Virus record (IMG/VR): IMGVR_UViG_3300048033_000859
Coordinates: 1 to 53,645 of that record
Length of the DNA: 53,645 bases
Reading direction: 5' to 3' (one strand)
From: a virus
Shown piece by piece: positions 1-7,953 of this stretch (positions are counted from its first letter, which is position 1; every line of letters starts with the position of its first letter). The notes beneath the pieces were generated by a model that did no database searches, was not told where the DNA came from, and saw only the letters and a program-made list of their open reading frames with translations. Both the position numbers and the translations under genes were made by a program.

Positions 1-181
1 GCTCACCACTGTCATTCTTGCAACGGAACGGGCATGATCCGTAAAGTTAAAAAGGACGGGACCCCTTGGAAAAACCTTACAACCTGCCTCAACTGCGAGG
101 ACAGAGCGGGGGTTATCTACGAAAATACAAAGACCGTCTGTGGCTTTAAGCTTGTACCGATGGGTAGGCAAAATTCATCGT
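1..181. repeat. Terminal overlap repeat, left copy
   Basis: This segment is repeated at the other end of the window with only two differences (position 33 C versus A, position 54 G versus A). It lies inside the DNA polymerase coding sequence, and both differences fall at third codon positions without changing the amino acid. It most likely marks circular closure of the contig rather than a physical terminal repeat. Confidence 0.95.
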
Positions 182-1215
182 CAGTAAATGGGTTTAAAAC
201 TGACAAGAAAACTTTGCAGCTACTGATTAAACAGGCACAAGCAAAAGGCAAAGTTGATGCGGAGTTGTTTCTAACGAAGTTGATCCGCAAGAATGCTGTT
301 GATGTCTACCTGAATACATTTGTTAAGGGCCTCAACATATACACCAGATCAAGCGATCTAATACATCCTAACTTTAATCAGACTACAACAGCCACGGGTA
401 GGCTATCTAGTAGTGGTCCTAATTGGCAAAATATGCCCAAGGGTAATAAGTTTCCTGTTCGCCGTGCAGTTGTTTCTAGGTTTGAAGGCGGTGAAATCTG
501 GGAAGCGGATTATGCGCAATTAGAATTCACTGGGGCTGGAGAGCTATCTAGGGACCCTGTGATCATACAACAAGTTCTAGATGGGTTTGATGTTCATAGG
601 CAGACTGCATCTATTATAAACAAATGCACCCCAGAAGAAGTAACCAAAGAACAGAGGTCCCAGGCGAAGGCAACAACTTTTAGTCCCCTTTTCGGGGGCC
701 GAGGGTCATTTGAGAAGGAGCACATCAAAGAATATTATGATCAGTATTTTGTGATCTACAAACGTCTAGGTGAGTGGCACCAAGAGCTATTTACACAAGC
801 CCTTGAGGAAGGTTTTATCTCGACCCCCACGGGAAGACAGTTTGCTTTCGATGATGTCAAACGTACTGCAGGAGGGCGGGTAACCAATGCAACAAACATA
901 TGCAACTACCCCGTGCAAAGTTTCAGTACTGCAGACTGTGTGCCAAGAGCCTGTGTGAATGTTCTAAGGTTGTTTAGAGAGGCTGACCTAAAGTCAAAAC
1001 TGATCATTACTGTCCATGATAGTTTGGTGTGTGATGTTCACCCATCTGAAAAGAAACAGGTAATGCAGTTCCTGAAAGAAGGAATGCTGAGTGTTACCGA
1101 GGACTCTAAAACTTTGTGGGATTTTGAGATGAAATTGCCGCTGAAAATAGAGATTGCTACAGGCAAAAACTGGATGGAAATTAATGAAATACCCCTTGAT
1201 AGGGACCCTACTTAA
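1..1215 (+). CDS. polA: DNA polymerase I family A, C-terminal part (gene continues from the right end of the window)
   Basis: Replicative DNA polymerase. Joining 52487-53464 to 1-1215 gives one open frame of 730 codons. This part starts in a DnaJ-type zinc finger (CHSCNGTG at residues 330-337, second pair CLNC at 355-358), followed by the polymerase domain. Visible motifs are TGRLSSSGPNWQNMP, motif A DYAQLEF (Asp about residue 496), and motif B R-x3-K-x7-FG with Phe at the position equivalent to E. coli 762. Motif C is HDS where almost all family A enzymes have HDE. The last residues overlap an inverted repeat that may terminate transcription. A partial DnaJ domain inside Pol A is, from memory, the signature of HMO-2011-type phages. 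The insert's function is unknown. Very sure of the family. Confidence 0.96.
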   Translation, partial: AHHCHSCNGTGMIRKVKKDGTPWKNLTTCLNCEDRAGVIYENTKTVCGFKLVPMGRQNSSSVNGFKTDKKTLQLLIKQAQAKGKVDAELFLTKLIRKNAVDVYLNTFVKGLNIYTRSSDLIHPNFNQTTTATGRLSSSGPNWQNMPKGNKFPVRRAVVSRFEGGEIWEADYAQLEFTGAGELSRDPVIIQQVLDGFDVHRQTASIINKCTPEEVTKEQRSQAKATTFSPLFGGRGSFEKEHIKEYYDQYFVIYKRLGEWHQELFTQALEEGFISTPTGRQFAFDDVKRTAGGRVTNATNICNYPVQSFSTADCVPRACVNVLRLFREADLKSKLIITVHDSLVCDVHPSEKKQVMQFLKEGMLSVTEDSKTLWDFEMKLPLKIEIATGKNWMEINEIPLDRDPT

Positions 1216-1231
1216 TCGTATAGTAGGGGTC
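1204..1231 (+). terminator. Imperfect inverted repeat over the polA stop codon
   Basis: GACCCTACT and AGTAGGGGTC face each other across a 9-base loop that includes the stop codon. There is no clear run of T afterwards, so this could be an attenuator or mRNA-stabilising hairpin rather than a full terminator. Its arms also resemble the CCCTA/TAGGG dyads found in promoters of this genome. Confidence 0.35.
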
Positions 1232-1256
1232 TAACTTAAAGAGAAGAGGTTCACAA

Positions 1257-2093
1257 ATGAATCAAGTAGCAGTAACAACAGGCTCCAGTGAAGCAGACCG
1301 ACTTTTGGCAATGGTGAATGGAACGCAATCCGCGCCCCCAGAAACAATAAAAATACCCTTTTTGGGAGTCAACTATCGTCCAGTGGACAAACTTGGGCGA
1401 GAGGTTCGGGCGGGGCGTTTCCGAATAACCGACACAGATGGCGAATATGTATATATGAAGAACCCAAAGCTTCGCATATTGGCTGAATATTTTCAGTTCC
1501 GAGCCCAAGACGAAACTGGTTCTTTACTTAACAAGACTATTCTAATGCCTACTCCTTACGATAAAAATCCACGCGATATGGCTGGCACTCTGCGTTGCGG
1601 AAGACCTGACTCTAAATCCTTAAAGCTTCTGTCAGAGGAAGATCAACAAGCTTGGCGTAAGAAATCTACCTTTACACGCATACTTCGCGGTGTTCTTTCA
1701 GGTGTTGGTGAGGATGCAAACGAAAAAAAGCGAGAGCTACAAAACTATCCTTTTCAGTTGCACTGTAAGGGCCTCAACTACATGCCCTTTGATAAACAGG
1801 TCACTAGGGGCCTACCTCCTAGTAAGAGCGTAGCCACAGTTTGGCTTGACCTATCGACGCGGCTGGATGGTGCAGTTTGGATGGTAGACTTTGCAGTTGA
1901 TCATAATACAGACGCTCCAGTAGATGAAAATATCATTGAGACCGTGAAAGTTTTTGGTCAGATGATGGAGCAAGAGAACGCTGCAATCGAACAGAGCTAC
2001 GTTAAAGCCTTTACCGAGAATAAGGGCATGGACGATGCATTGGAAGCTACTGCCGACTACATGGATGAAGACCCCTCCTTACACATCGGCTGA
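1257..2093 (+). CDS. Replication-module protein, possibly ssDNA-binding
   Basis: A 278-residue protein of no family I can name with certainty. It begins with an ATG 8 bases after a GAAGAGG Shine-Dalgarno. It is soluble, has no membrane segment, and ends in an acidic tail (DYMDEDPSLHIG). It lies between polA and a RecB/Cas4-like nuclease, where T7-like phages keep their ssDNA-binding protein, and the acidic tail fits such a protein. The role is inferred from position and tail only; no OB-fold motif can be read directly. A GC-rich hairpin follows the gene. Confidence 0.7.
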   Translation: MNQVAVTTGSSEADRLLAMVNGTQSAPPETIKIPFLGVNYRPVDKLGREVRAGRFRITDTDGEYVYMKNPKLRILAEYFQFRAQDETGSLLNKTILMPTPYDKNPRDMAGTLRCGRPDSKSLKLLSEEDQQAWRKKSTFTRILRGVLSGVGEDANEKKRELQNYPFQLHCKGLNYMPFDKQVTRGLPPSKSVATVWLDLSTRLDGAVWMVDFAVDHNTDAPVDENIIETVKVFGQMMEQENAAIEQSYVKAFTENKGMDDALEATADYMDEDPSLHIG

Positions 2094-2109
2094 CCTTTCC
2101 TACTTCATT

Positions 2110-2126
2110 GGGGGGCTACGGCCCCC
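2110..2126 (+). terminator. GC-rich hairpin between genes
   Basis: GGGGGC and GCCCCC flank a TACG tetraloop and are followed by a T-rich but broken tract. This is probably a partial terminator or attenuator that lowers expression of the downstream nuclease relative to the gene before it. Confidence 0.5.
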
Positions 2127-2158
2127 TCATTCTTTAACCTTCTTTTTAGGGGGACTGT

Positions 2159-3037
2159 ATGAATTTGTCTTTTATAGAAGTAGCTCTGCGCGGCGTGATG
2201 GAAAAGGTATCCAATTCCGAGCCCATCGATGTAACCAGTAAAATCAAAGAAGAATTTCTGGCAGATATGTCAGAGGCATTTGATAAACAATTCAACAGGG
2301 ACCCTAGTGATCCCTTCCGTATCCGTATGTCCAACATGGGCAAACACTCCTGCCAGCTTCAAATGAATAAAGCAGGGGCTAAGAAGATACGAAAGCCATA
2401 CAATTTCATAATGAGAATGCTCATAGGTGATGCTGTCGAGGCGTGGACCATGGTGTTCCTAAAGCTTGCCAAAGCAGACATTACAGGCGGCAAAGACATA
2501 GTCAGTCTTGATATAGCAGATACAACTATCAAGGGTGAAAGTGACGTAGACATCGAAGGTAAGGTGTTCGACATTAAATCTTCCGCTCCTTGGGCCTTCA
2601 AGAATAAATGGCAGAAGGGTTTTGATGCAGTTAAGCGCACCGATGATTTTGGATATGTCGGACAGCTTTACGGGTACTCAGAGGGCCAGAAAAAGCCTAT
2701 GGGCGGCTGGATTGTTGTAGATAAGAGTAGTGGCGAAACTGTAGTTGTCGAAGCTGACTTGTCAGATGCTGAAAAGCAAGAAATCCGTGGAAACATCGAA
2801 ACCACTATTAACAAAGTAAACTCCGACAGCGAGTTTGAGAGGTGCTTTGAGCCAGAAGATGAGTTCTTCAATCGTAAGCCTACAGGCAACAAGAGGCTAG
2901 GTATAACCTGTACCTTCTGTGATTACAGATCAACATGCTGGCCCGATGCTCAGTACAAACCTCAGACAGGCTCCCAAGCAAAAGAGCCACGGCACTTCTG
3001 GTACTCAGACTACACTCCATGGGAGCCTGTAGAATGA
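2159..3037 (+). CDS. PD-(D/E)XK nuclease, Cas4/RecB-like exonuclease
   Basis: 292 residues. The centre reads GESDVDIEGKVFDIKSS, which fits the D...(D/E)xK active site of PD-(D/E)XK nucleases. Near the C terminus CTFCDYRSTCWP gives the closely spaced cysteines typical of Cas4/AddB-type iron-sulphur nucleases. It likely degrades or resects DNA during phage replication and recombination, working beside Pol A and endonuclease I. The next gene's ATG overlaps its stop codon (ATGA), so the two are translationally coupled. Family assignment is good; the presence of a cluster is inferred from the cysteine spacing only. Confidence 0.8.
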   Translation: MNLSFIEVALRGVMEKVSNSEPIDVTSKIKEEFLADMSEAFDKQFNRDPSDPFRIRMSNMGKHSCQLQMNKAGAKKIRKPYNFIMRMLIGDAVEAWTMVFLKLAKADITGGKDIVSLDIADTTIKGESDVDIEGKVFDIKSSAPWAFKNKWQKGFDAVKRTDDFGYVGQLYGYSEGQKKPMGGWIVVDKSSGETVVVEADLSDAEKQEIRGNIETTINKVNSDSEFERCFEPEDEFFNRKPTGNKRLGITCTFCDYRSTCWPDAQYKPQTGSQAKEPRHFWYSDYTPWEPVE

Positions 3038-3582
3038 AAGTAGTAGACAACTTCATCGGGCGTGATGCCGTAATTAATAAAATTAATAGTGCTACCGAGT
3101 GGGCCACCCTACCTCAGAATACTTCATGGTGGTCTGGTTGGTGGGGTGATCTAGGGTCTGTTGGTATAGACGATCCTTGGAAGCACTTGATCTACGAAAT
3201 ATGGAAAGATTTCCCAGAGATTGAAAAGGCCAAGGGATTTGAATATTGGGGTAACACCCTGAATGGATCAACCAATAAAGAGCTTGGAATCCACAAAGAT
3301 AAAGACGAAGCAATCTTTGAGCGCACTGGAGAAATAGTAACTCCAGACTTTGGTGCAGTCTATTATCCATCCCCCCAGACTTATGATGGTGGGTATTTGG
3401 AAATCTACAACGACGATGATTTTGAGAAGACCGAAAGGTTATCTCCCTGTCGTGACCGCCTCGTAATGTTCAACCCTCACTTTTACCATCGGGTCACCCC
3501 TGTGTACGGAGGGGTACGGCGAACCTTTGTTGTAAATTTATGGATGAACGACTTCCCAGAGGTAGCTAGCAAGAATGCGTAA
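3034..3582 (+). CDS. 2OG-Fe(II) oxygenase, prolyl-4-hydroxylase-like
   Basis: 182 residues, with the start chosen at the ATG that overlaps the upstream stop (ATGA). A longer frame runs upstream inside the nuclease gene but is an overlap artefact. The Fe(II)/2-oxoglutarate site is readable: HxD in GIHKDKDE, the distal His in FYHRVTPV, and the 2OG-binding Arg in VRRTFVVNLW. Family members hydroxylate proteins or other substrates; the target here is unknown. It is the first of three different 2OG-oxygenase-like genes in this genome. It sits in the replication module and its end overlaps endonuclease I by 8 bases. Confidence 0.82.
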   Translation: MKVVDNFIGRDAVINKINSATEWATLPQNTSWWSGWWGDLGSVGIDDPWKHLIYEIWKDFPEIEKAKGFEYWGNTLNGSTNKELGIHKDKDEAIFERTGEIVTPDFGAVYYPSPQTYDGGYLEIYNDDDFEKTERLSPCRDRLVMFNPHFYHRVTPVYGGVRRTFVVNLWMNDFPEVASKNA

Positions 3583-4048
3583 GTACGGCGCAATGCGTAA
3601 TTATCCTGCTCGACAAAGAGCAATACAGGCAGGGTATCGTAGTGGTCTGGAAGAGAGAGTTCAGGAGCAGTTGAGGCTTCTGAAGTGTGATGCGAAATTT
3701 GAGCCATTTAAAATACCATATCTGGTTCCAGCATCAAAACACACTTACCTGCCCGATTTCGTACTGCCCAACGGAATTGTAATTGAAACTAAAGGACGAT
3801 GGGATTTGGCTTCAAGAAAGAAGCATAAATTACTTAAAGAGCAGTACCCAGATTTGGAACTTCGCATGGTATTTTCCAACAGTCGGGCAAAAATTAGCAA
3901 AGGGGCTAAGAGTAGATATTCCGATATCTGTGAGCGTCTTGGCATCCCCTACGCAGACAAAGAAGTTCCCGTAAATTGGGTCAATGAACCCCCAAACAAA
4001 AAGTCTCTTAAAGCCATCAAACTTATACAAAAAGAAAAAGTGAAATGA
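3575..4048 (+). CDS. Endonuclease I, T7 gp3-like Holliday junction resolvase
   Basis: 157 residues, very close in layout to phage T7 endonuclease I. GYRSGLEE carries the first catalytic Glu, YLPDFVLPNG the catalytic Asp, and IVIETKG the Glu and Lys of the E-x-K. The enzyme cleaves branched DNA and can help break down host DNA and process replication intermediates. Two in-frame ATGs exist (3575 and 3593). The first slightly overlaps the oxygenase gene, and the second would better match the length of T7 gp3. The following gene starts in an ATGA overlap. Confidence 0.9.
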   Translation: MRKYGAMRNYPARQRAIQAGYRSGLEERVQEQLRLLKCDAKFEPFKIPYLVPASKHTYLPDFVLPNGIVIETKGRWDLASRKKHKLLKEQYPDLELRMVFSNSRAKISKGAKSRYSDICERLGIPYADKEVPVNWVNEPPNKKSLKAIKLIQKEKVK

Positions 4049-4335
4049 GCGAAAGAAAAGACGAGATTTTAGTGCCAGAAAATAGTATAATGGTAGGTCT
4101 AGCCCTAGTGGAAGACGATCAATTAGCTATCGTTAGGCTAGAACACCTTTCGGATAATATTACCCCAGAACAAGAGGACATTATTCAATCTGTCACTCTG
4201 GGCGTTCTATTTTTGATGCGCCACGGCTTGGGAGCATTAAAGAAGATTGGTGAGCAAGACATGGCACTCGACGCTTTACTGCGAGACTCCGATTTTGATG
4301 AAACCGTAGTCCCGTTTGATACCACTAAGCACTGA
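4045..4335 (+). CDS. Conserved small protein of unknown function
   Basis: 96 residues, acidic at both ends, with a more hydrophobic middle (VTLGVLFLMRHGLGAL). It starts in an ATGA overlap with endonuclease I and is followed 10 bases later by a DUF3310 gene, so it belongs to the same operon. I do not recognise the family. The middle segment is too short and polar to be a confident membrane helix. Confidence 0.7.
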   Translation: MSERKDEILVPENSIMVGLALVEDDQLAIVRLEHLSDNITPEQEDIIQSVTLGVLFLMRHGLGALKKIGEQDMALDALLRDSDFDETVVPFDTTKH

Positions 4336-4345
4336 GGAATATCCC

Positions 4346-4612
4346 ATGAAAGCACATATGCCACCCTTCACAACCGTCGATGAACAACAGGACATGGTCA
4401 ACTCGCCCCCACACTACACGCAGGGCGACATTGAGTGCATCGACGCTATAAAAGAAATGCTGAATGAAGATCAGTACCGAGGTTACCTCCGAGGCACAGT
4501 AATAAAATATCTGTGGCGTCTGGACTACAAGAAAAAGCCCCGACAGGACTCCGAGAAAGCCCAATATTACCTCAACAAATTAGTAGAACAACTCCAAGAA
4601 AGTAACGAATAA
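4346..4612 (+). CDS. DUF3310 protein, T7 gp1.7-related
   Basis: 88 residues. The DUF3310 signature is clear: NSPPHYTQGDIECIDAI, then GYLRGTVIKYLWRLDYK, then a helix ending YYLNKLVEQL. The family includes T7 gp1.7, a nucleotide kinase-like protein, so a role in nucleotide supply is likely. The start follows a GAGGA Shine-Dalgarno; a frame extending upstream would overlap the previous gene. Its stop overlaps the ATG of the MazG-like gene (TAATG). Confidence 0.85.
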   Translation: MKAHMPPFTTVDEQQDMVNSPPHYTQGDIECIDAIKEMLNEDQYRGYLRGTVIKYLWRLDYKKKPRQDSEKAQYYLNKLVEQLQESNE

Positions 4613-4947
4613 TGTCTCTAGATTTTGCAGATTACCAAGCGCAAGCTTCACGAACCCAAATTTATGACGATGCAGATGTTGTCGTGTATCCCTCCATGGG
4701 CCTCTTCTCAGAGGCGGGAGAAGTAAGTGGCCTAATAAAAAAAATAATGCGGGATCAAGGGGGGCAATATTTTCTACCTGAAAACCGCGTTGAGATTGGC
4801 AAAGAGCTAGGTGATGTACTTTGGTATATCTCTGCTTTGTGTACGGACCTAAACCTTAACCTAAGTGATGTAGCAAGCGACAACCTTACTAAACTAAACA
4901 GCCGATTGGCGCGTGGAGTTCTAGGTGGTTCTGGCGACAACAGGTGA
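4612..4947 (+). CDS. mazG: MazG-like nucleotide pyrophosphohydrolase
   Basis: 111 residues in the all-alpha NTP pyrophosphatase family. GLFSEAGEVSGLIKK supplies the first metal-binding Glu residues and ELGDVLWYISAL the second E-x-x-D set. The family hydrolyses NTPs or dNTPs to monophosphates. Phage MazG proteins have been proposed to act on host alarmone or dNTP pools, though the true substrate is uncertain. It is coupled to DUF3310 upstream (TAATG) and to a GTG-started Cys protein downstream (GTGA). Confidence 0.88.
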   Translation: MSLDFADYQAQASRTQIYDDADVVVYPSMGLFSEAGEVSGLIKKIMRDQGGQYFLPENRVEIGKELGDVLWYISALCTDLNLNLSDVASDNLTKLNSRLARGVLGGSGDNR

Positions 4948-5114
4948 CCTCCGACAATGACAGGGTGTTCTGCAAATCAGACTGCGTGAACATGGAGTGT
5001 CGGCAATATTTCGATTCAGGGGTGGAAGTAGACTTAAAAAAGGACGGGGTGACCTTCGTCCTGCAAAACCTGTCTAAATCTTGCCCCAAATATTTAACAA
5101 AAAACGACCAATAA
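4944..5114 (+). CDS. Small cysteine-containing protein (56 aa, GTG start)
   Basis: A short gene that is easy to miss because it starts with GTG overlapping the MazG stop codon (GTGA). It has 56 residues with a Cys group FCKSDCVNMEC near the N terminus and a further Cys (SKSCPKYL) near the C terminus, consistent with a small metal-binding protein. It fills the gap between the MazG-like gene and the ribonucleotide reductase and ends in tandem stops. I recall similar small Cys proteins beside nucleotide genes of marine phages, but give no family name. Confidence 0.65.
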   Translation: MTSDNDRVFCKSDCVNMECRQYFDSGVEVDLKKDGVTFVLQNLSKSCPKYLTKNDQ

Positions 5115-5133
5115 TAAGAGCAAGGATAGCAAA

Positions 5134-6879
5134 ATGAGCAAAGAAGACTACGGACCCACTCTACCTATTTCCCAAAAAATTCACTCCGACAAATACCGTG
5201 GAAAAGGTGAGTGTTTCTATGATGCAATGAGCCGTGTATCAGGCGCACTTAAAGACGATGAATATCACTACAATAACTTTAAAAACATTTTATTAGAGCA
5301 GCGTTTTCTACCTGCAGGGCGCGTTCAATCAGCCATGGGGGCTCCCCGCACCGTCACACCATACAACTGTTTCGTGAGTGACACTATCCAAGATGGCCTA
5401 GAAGAAATCATGGAGTCGGCTAAACGGGCGGCACAGACCATGAAGCTTGGTGGAGGTATCGGGTATGACTTTAGTACTCTTCGCCCCTCTGGCAGTCATA
5501 TTACATCACTAGATAGCTCTTCCAGCGGTCCCATCTCGTTTATGGGAATTTTTGATGCAACATGCAAAACAATTGCTTCGGCAGGAAACCGCAGAGGAGC
5601 CCAAATGGGCGTATTGCGCGTCGATCACCCCGATATCGAAGAGTTTGTTCGTGCAAAGACCAATAGTGACCACCTCACACAGTTTAATATCTCTGTGGGC
5701 GTTACTGATGAATTCATGGAAGCGGTAAAAGCAGATACGGACTTTGAACTGCGCTTTGAAGGAAAGGTTTATAAGGTAGTAAACGCCCGTGCGCTGTGGG
5801 ATGAAATTATGAGATGCACATGGGATTGGGCAGAGCCTGGGATTCTGTTTATTGACCGCATCAACTCAAAAAATAACCTGCATTACTGTGAAACTATCGC
5901 GGCTACAAATCCATGTGGGGAGCAGCCCTTGCCGCCTAATGGTGCATGCTTGCTAGGGTCATTTAACCTTGTGAAGTATATGGTGGAGCATGACGGTAAG
6001 TATGTGTTCAATATGAACCAACTCCGCAATGATATTCCTCATGTTGTACGGGCTATGGATAATGTGGTGGATCGTGCAACGTACCCACTCCCTGAACAAC
6101 AGGAAGAAGCGGTAAGTAAGCGCCGTATGGGCCTTGGTATCACGGGTTTGGCTAATGCCATCGAAGGATTAGGGTTTCCCTACGGAACCGATGACTTTGT
6201 GCGGGTAATGAAAGAGATCATGGGTACTATCAGGGATGGTGCCTATCGTGCATCTATAGCACTAGCGGTTGAAAAGGGTCCTTTTCCTCTATTCCAAAAA
6301 GAGTACCTTGATAGTGGTTTCGCCAAGACGCTTCCCGATGATATCCGTTCCGATATTGCAAAGTACGGAATTCGCAATAGCCATTTATTAAGTGTTGCGC
6401 CAACTGGAACTATTTCTCTTTCTGCAGACAATGTTTCCTCTGGCATTGAACCTGTATTCAGTGTAAAATATGATCGTACAATCCAAGAAATAGACGGTCC
6501 TCATGTTTACGAAGTTGTAGACTATGGATACTCAAAATTTGGAGTGGAACCAAACACTGCAGACGAACTTTCTGTATTTGATCATGTTAAAGTTCTCAAT
6601 GTAGCTTCCTACTATGTAGACTCCGCTTGCTCCAAAACATGCAATGTTGGCGACAATGTTTCGTGGGAGGATTTCAAGAAAATATACTTGGACGCTTATG
6701 AAGGCGGGGCCTCTGGGGCAACTACCTTTAGGGCGTCAGGAAAGCGTTATGGAATTTTAAACGCAACTAATACTGAAAAGGTCACTGAAGACCCTGTAGT
6801 AGAGCAAAACCAAGACTTCGTTGAGGAGGGTGGTGCATGCTATTTCGACACATCCACGGGTCTCCGTAAGTGTGAGTAG
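5134..6879 (+). CDS. nrdJ: Ribonucleotide reductase, class II (adenosylcobalamin-dependent)
   Basis: 581 residues. It makes deoxyribonucleotides from ribonucleotides using a B12-derived radical and needs no separate radical-generating subunit. Readable marks are PYNCF (first redox Cys), GGGIGYDFSTLRPSGS, GNRRGAQMGVL, the active-site loop NPCGEQPLPPNGACLLGSFN, and APTGTIS. A partner Cys lies in YYVDSACSKTCNV. The C terminus ends ACYFDTSTGLRKCE with two Cys that may accept electrons. It is shorter than many cellular NrdJ proteins, as is usual for phages. A B12-dependent enzyme suggests the host makes or imports cobalamin. Confidence 0.93.
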   Translation: MSKEDYGPTLPISQKIHSDKYRGKGECFYDAMSRVSGALKDDEYHYNNFKNILLEQRFLPAGRVQSAMGAPRTVTPYNCFVSDTIQDGLEEIMESAKRAAQTMKLGGGIGYDFSTLRPSGSHITSLDSSSSGPISFMGIFDATCKTIASAGNRRGAQMGVLRVDHPDIEEFVRAKTNSDHLTQFNISVGVTDEFMEAVKADTDFELRFEGKVYKVVNARALWDEIMRCTWDWAEPGILFIDRINSKNNLHYCETIAATNPCGEQPLPPNGACLLGSFNLVKYMVEHDGKYVFNMNQLRNDIPHVVRAMDNVVDRATYPLPEQQEEAVSKRRMGLGITGLANAIEGLGFPYGTDDFVRVMKEIMGTIRDGAYRASIALAVEKGPFPLFQKEYLDSGFAKTLPDDIRSDIAKYGIRNSHLLSVAPTGTISLSADNVSSGIEPVFSVKYDRTIQEIDGPHVYEVVDYGYSKFGVEPNTADELSVFDHVKVLNVASYYVDSACSKTCNVGDNVSWEDFKKIYLDAYEGGASGATTFRASGKRYGILNATNTEKVTEDPVVEQNQDFVEEGGACYFDTSTGLRKCE

Positions 6880-7057
6880 CATCGTCCAAGTAGCCTCACC
6901 CTGCATAAAACAATGCAAACTAGATAGCAGCGGAATGTGTGCAGGGTGCAGTCGAACAGCCAATGAAATTCGTGAGTGGAGGACTATGTCTGCTCACGAA
7001 CAAACTACGCTTCTAAATGAGCTAAAATATAGAGCCCAGAATGAGCAAAAATGCTAG
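6872..7057 (+). CDS. DUF1289 small Cys protein
   Basis: 61 residues from a GTG at 6872 that overlaps the reductase stop by 8 bases. The DUF1289 pattern is clear: SPCIKQCKLDSSGMCAGCSR, then EIREWRTMSAHEQ. Four Cys residues probably bind a metal or cluster. DUF1289 proteins are common in proteobacteria and their function is not established. A longer frame to 6821 would overlap the reductase further and is less likely. The end overlaps phoH by 17 bases. Confidence 0.75.
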   Translation: MSSIVQVASPCIKQCKLDSSGMCAGCSRTANEIREWRTMSAHEQTTLLNELKYRAQNEQKC

Positions 7058-7766
7058 ACGATTTACCCGTAGAAAAAAACAAACTCAGGACGATCTGGGA
7101 AACAAGACTACCAGAAAGCCCCACATAGAACTAAAGGCCCTCACAGCAACTCAGTCTGTCTACATAGCGGCTCTCAATAGAGACCCCGTTATCCTAGTTA
7201 CAGGGTGCGCTGGCACAGGCAAGACCTTCATGGCGGCAACGCAAGCTGCCAAGATGTATAGTAACAGAAGTGTTACTACTATTGTTATAACAAGGCCCAA
7301 TATTGCGGCAGGGGGTAAGGGCATAGGCTTCTTTCCTGGCTCCTTAGAGCAGAAAATGAGTCCTTGGGTAGCGCCTATCGTAGACGTATTAAAGAAGCAT
7401 CTTGGCAGTGCTGCAGTCGAAATAATGATCAAGCATGGCGATCTAAAGATAGAGCCGTTTGAGACACTACGGGGCAAGTCATTTGAGAATGCATTCATTA
7501 TTCTAGATGAAGCCCAAAACTGCACCTACGAAGAGCTAAAGCTTTTCTTGACTAGGTTGGGCGAGAATACCAAAGCGGTTATTAATGGGGATGTAGCACA
7601 AACAGACTTGGCTGAGAGAAGCGGTCTCAGAAAGGTCATTGGGATAGTTAAGGACCAACTACTGCCATTCCCCGTAATAGAATTTACAGAGAGGGATATT
7701 GTCCGTAGTGATGTTTGCGCGACATGGATACGAGCCTTCTCAAAATATGAAAAGCGAAGGAAATAG
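7041..7766 (+). CDS. phoH: PhoH-like ATPase
   Basis: 241 residues. Walker A is GCAGTGKT, Walker B is IILDEAQN, and the TRP/GD motifs (VITRPNIAAGGKGIGFFPG and NGDVAQTDL) match the PhoH family. PhoH is an ATP-binding protein widespread in marine phages. Proposed roles include RNA metabolism and phosphate response, but it is not settled. The N terminus is basic (RRFTRRKKQ). A two-helix membrane protein follows after 2 bases. Confidence 0.92.
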   Translation: MSKNARRFTRRKKQTQDDLGNKTTRKPHIELKALTATQSVYIAALNRDPVILVTGCAGTGKTFMAATQAAKMYSNRSVTTIVITRPNIAAGGKGIGFFPGSLEQKMSPWVAPIVDVLKKHLGSAAVEIMIKHGDLKIEPFETLRGKSFENAFIILDEAQNCTYEELKLFLTRLGENTKAVINGDVAQTDLAERSGLRKVIGIVKDQLLPFPVIEFTERDIVRSDVCATWIRAFSKYEKRRK

Positions 7767-7768
7767 CT

Positions 7769-7951
7769 ATGATACCGATAGAGTGGATGTTCGCCATAAT
7801 TCTTTGGCTTCTAGGGTCTATATTCATCATACTGGTTTTTGAACCTGCAGAGGGTACTCCCCCAGCAAACCTAGTGCTCTTAGCTCTGTTTTGGCCCTTC
7901 TATACTGTCTTTATCATATTACATGAAATATTCACACCTTACCGAGATTAG
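7769..7951 (+). CDS. Small two-helix membrane protein
   Basis: 60 residues with two hydrophobic stretches (FAIILWLLGSIFIILVF and ANLVLLALFWPFYTVFIIL) separated by a short acidic loop. It is the last gene of the rightward block and lies just after phoH. It could be a holin-like or membrane-modifying protein. A lysis role is less likely because endolysin and spanins are in the opposite, late block. Confidence 0.7.
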   Translation: MIPIEWMFAIILWLLGSIFIILVFEPAEGTPPANLVLLALFWPFYTVFIILHEIFTPYRD

Positions 7952-7953
7952 GG

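Noticed and set aside
1-181. True physical direct terminal repeat
   Set aside because: It lies inside an intact polA reading frame and the copies differ at silent sites; circular overlap of an assembly is simpler. Read mapping would decide.
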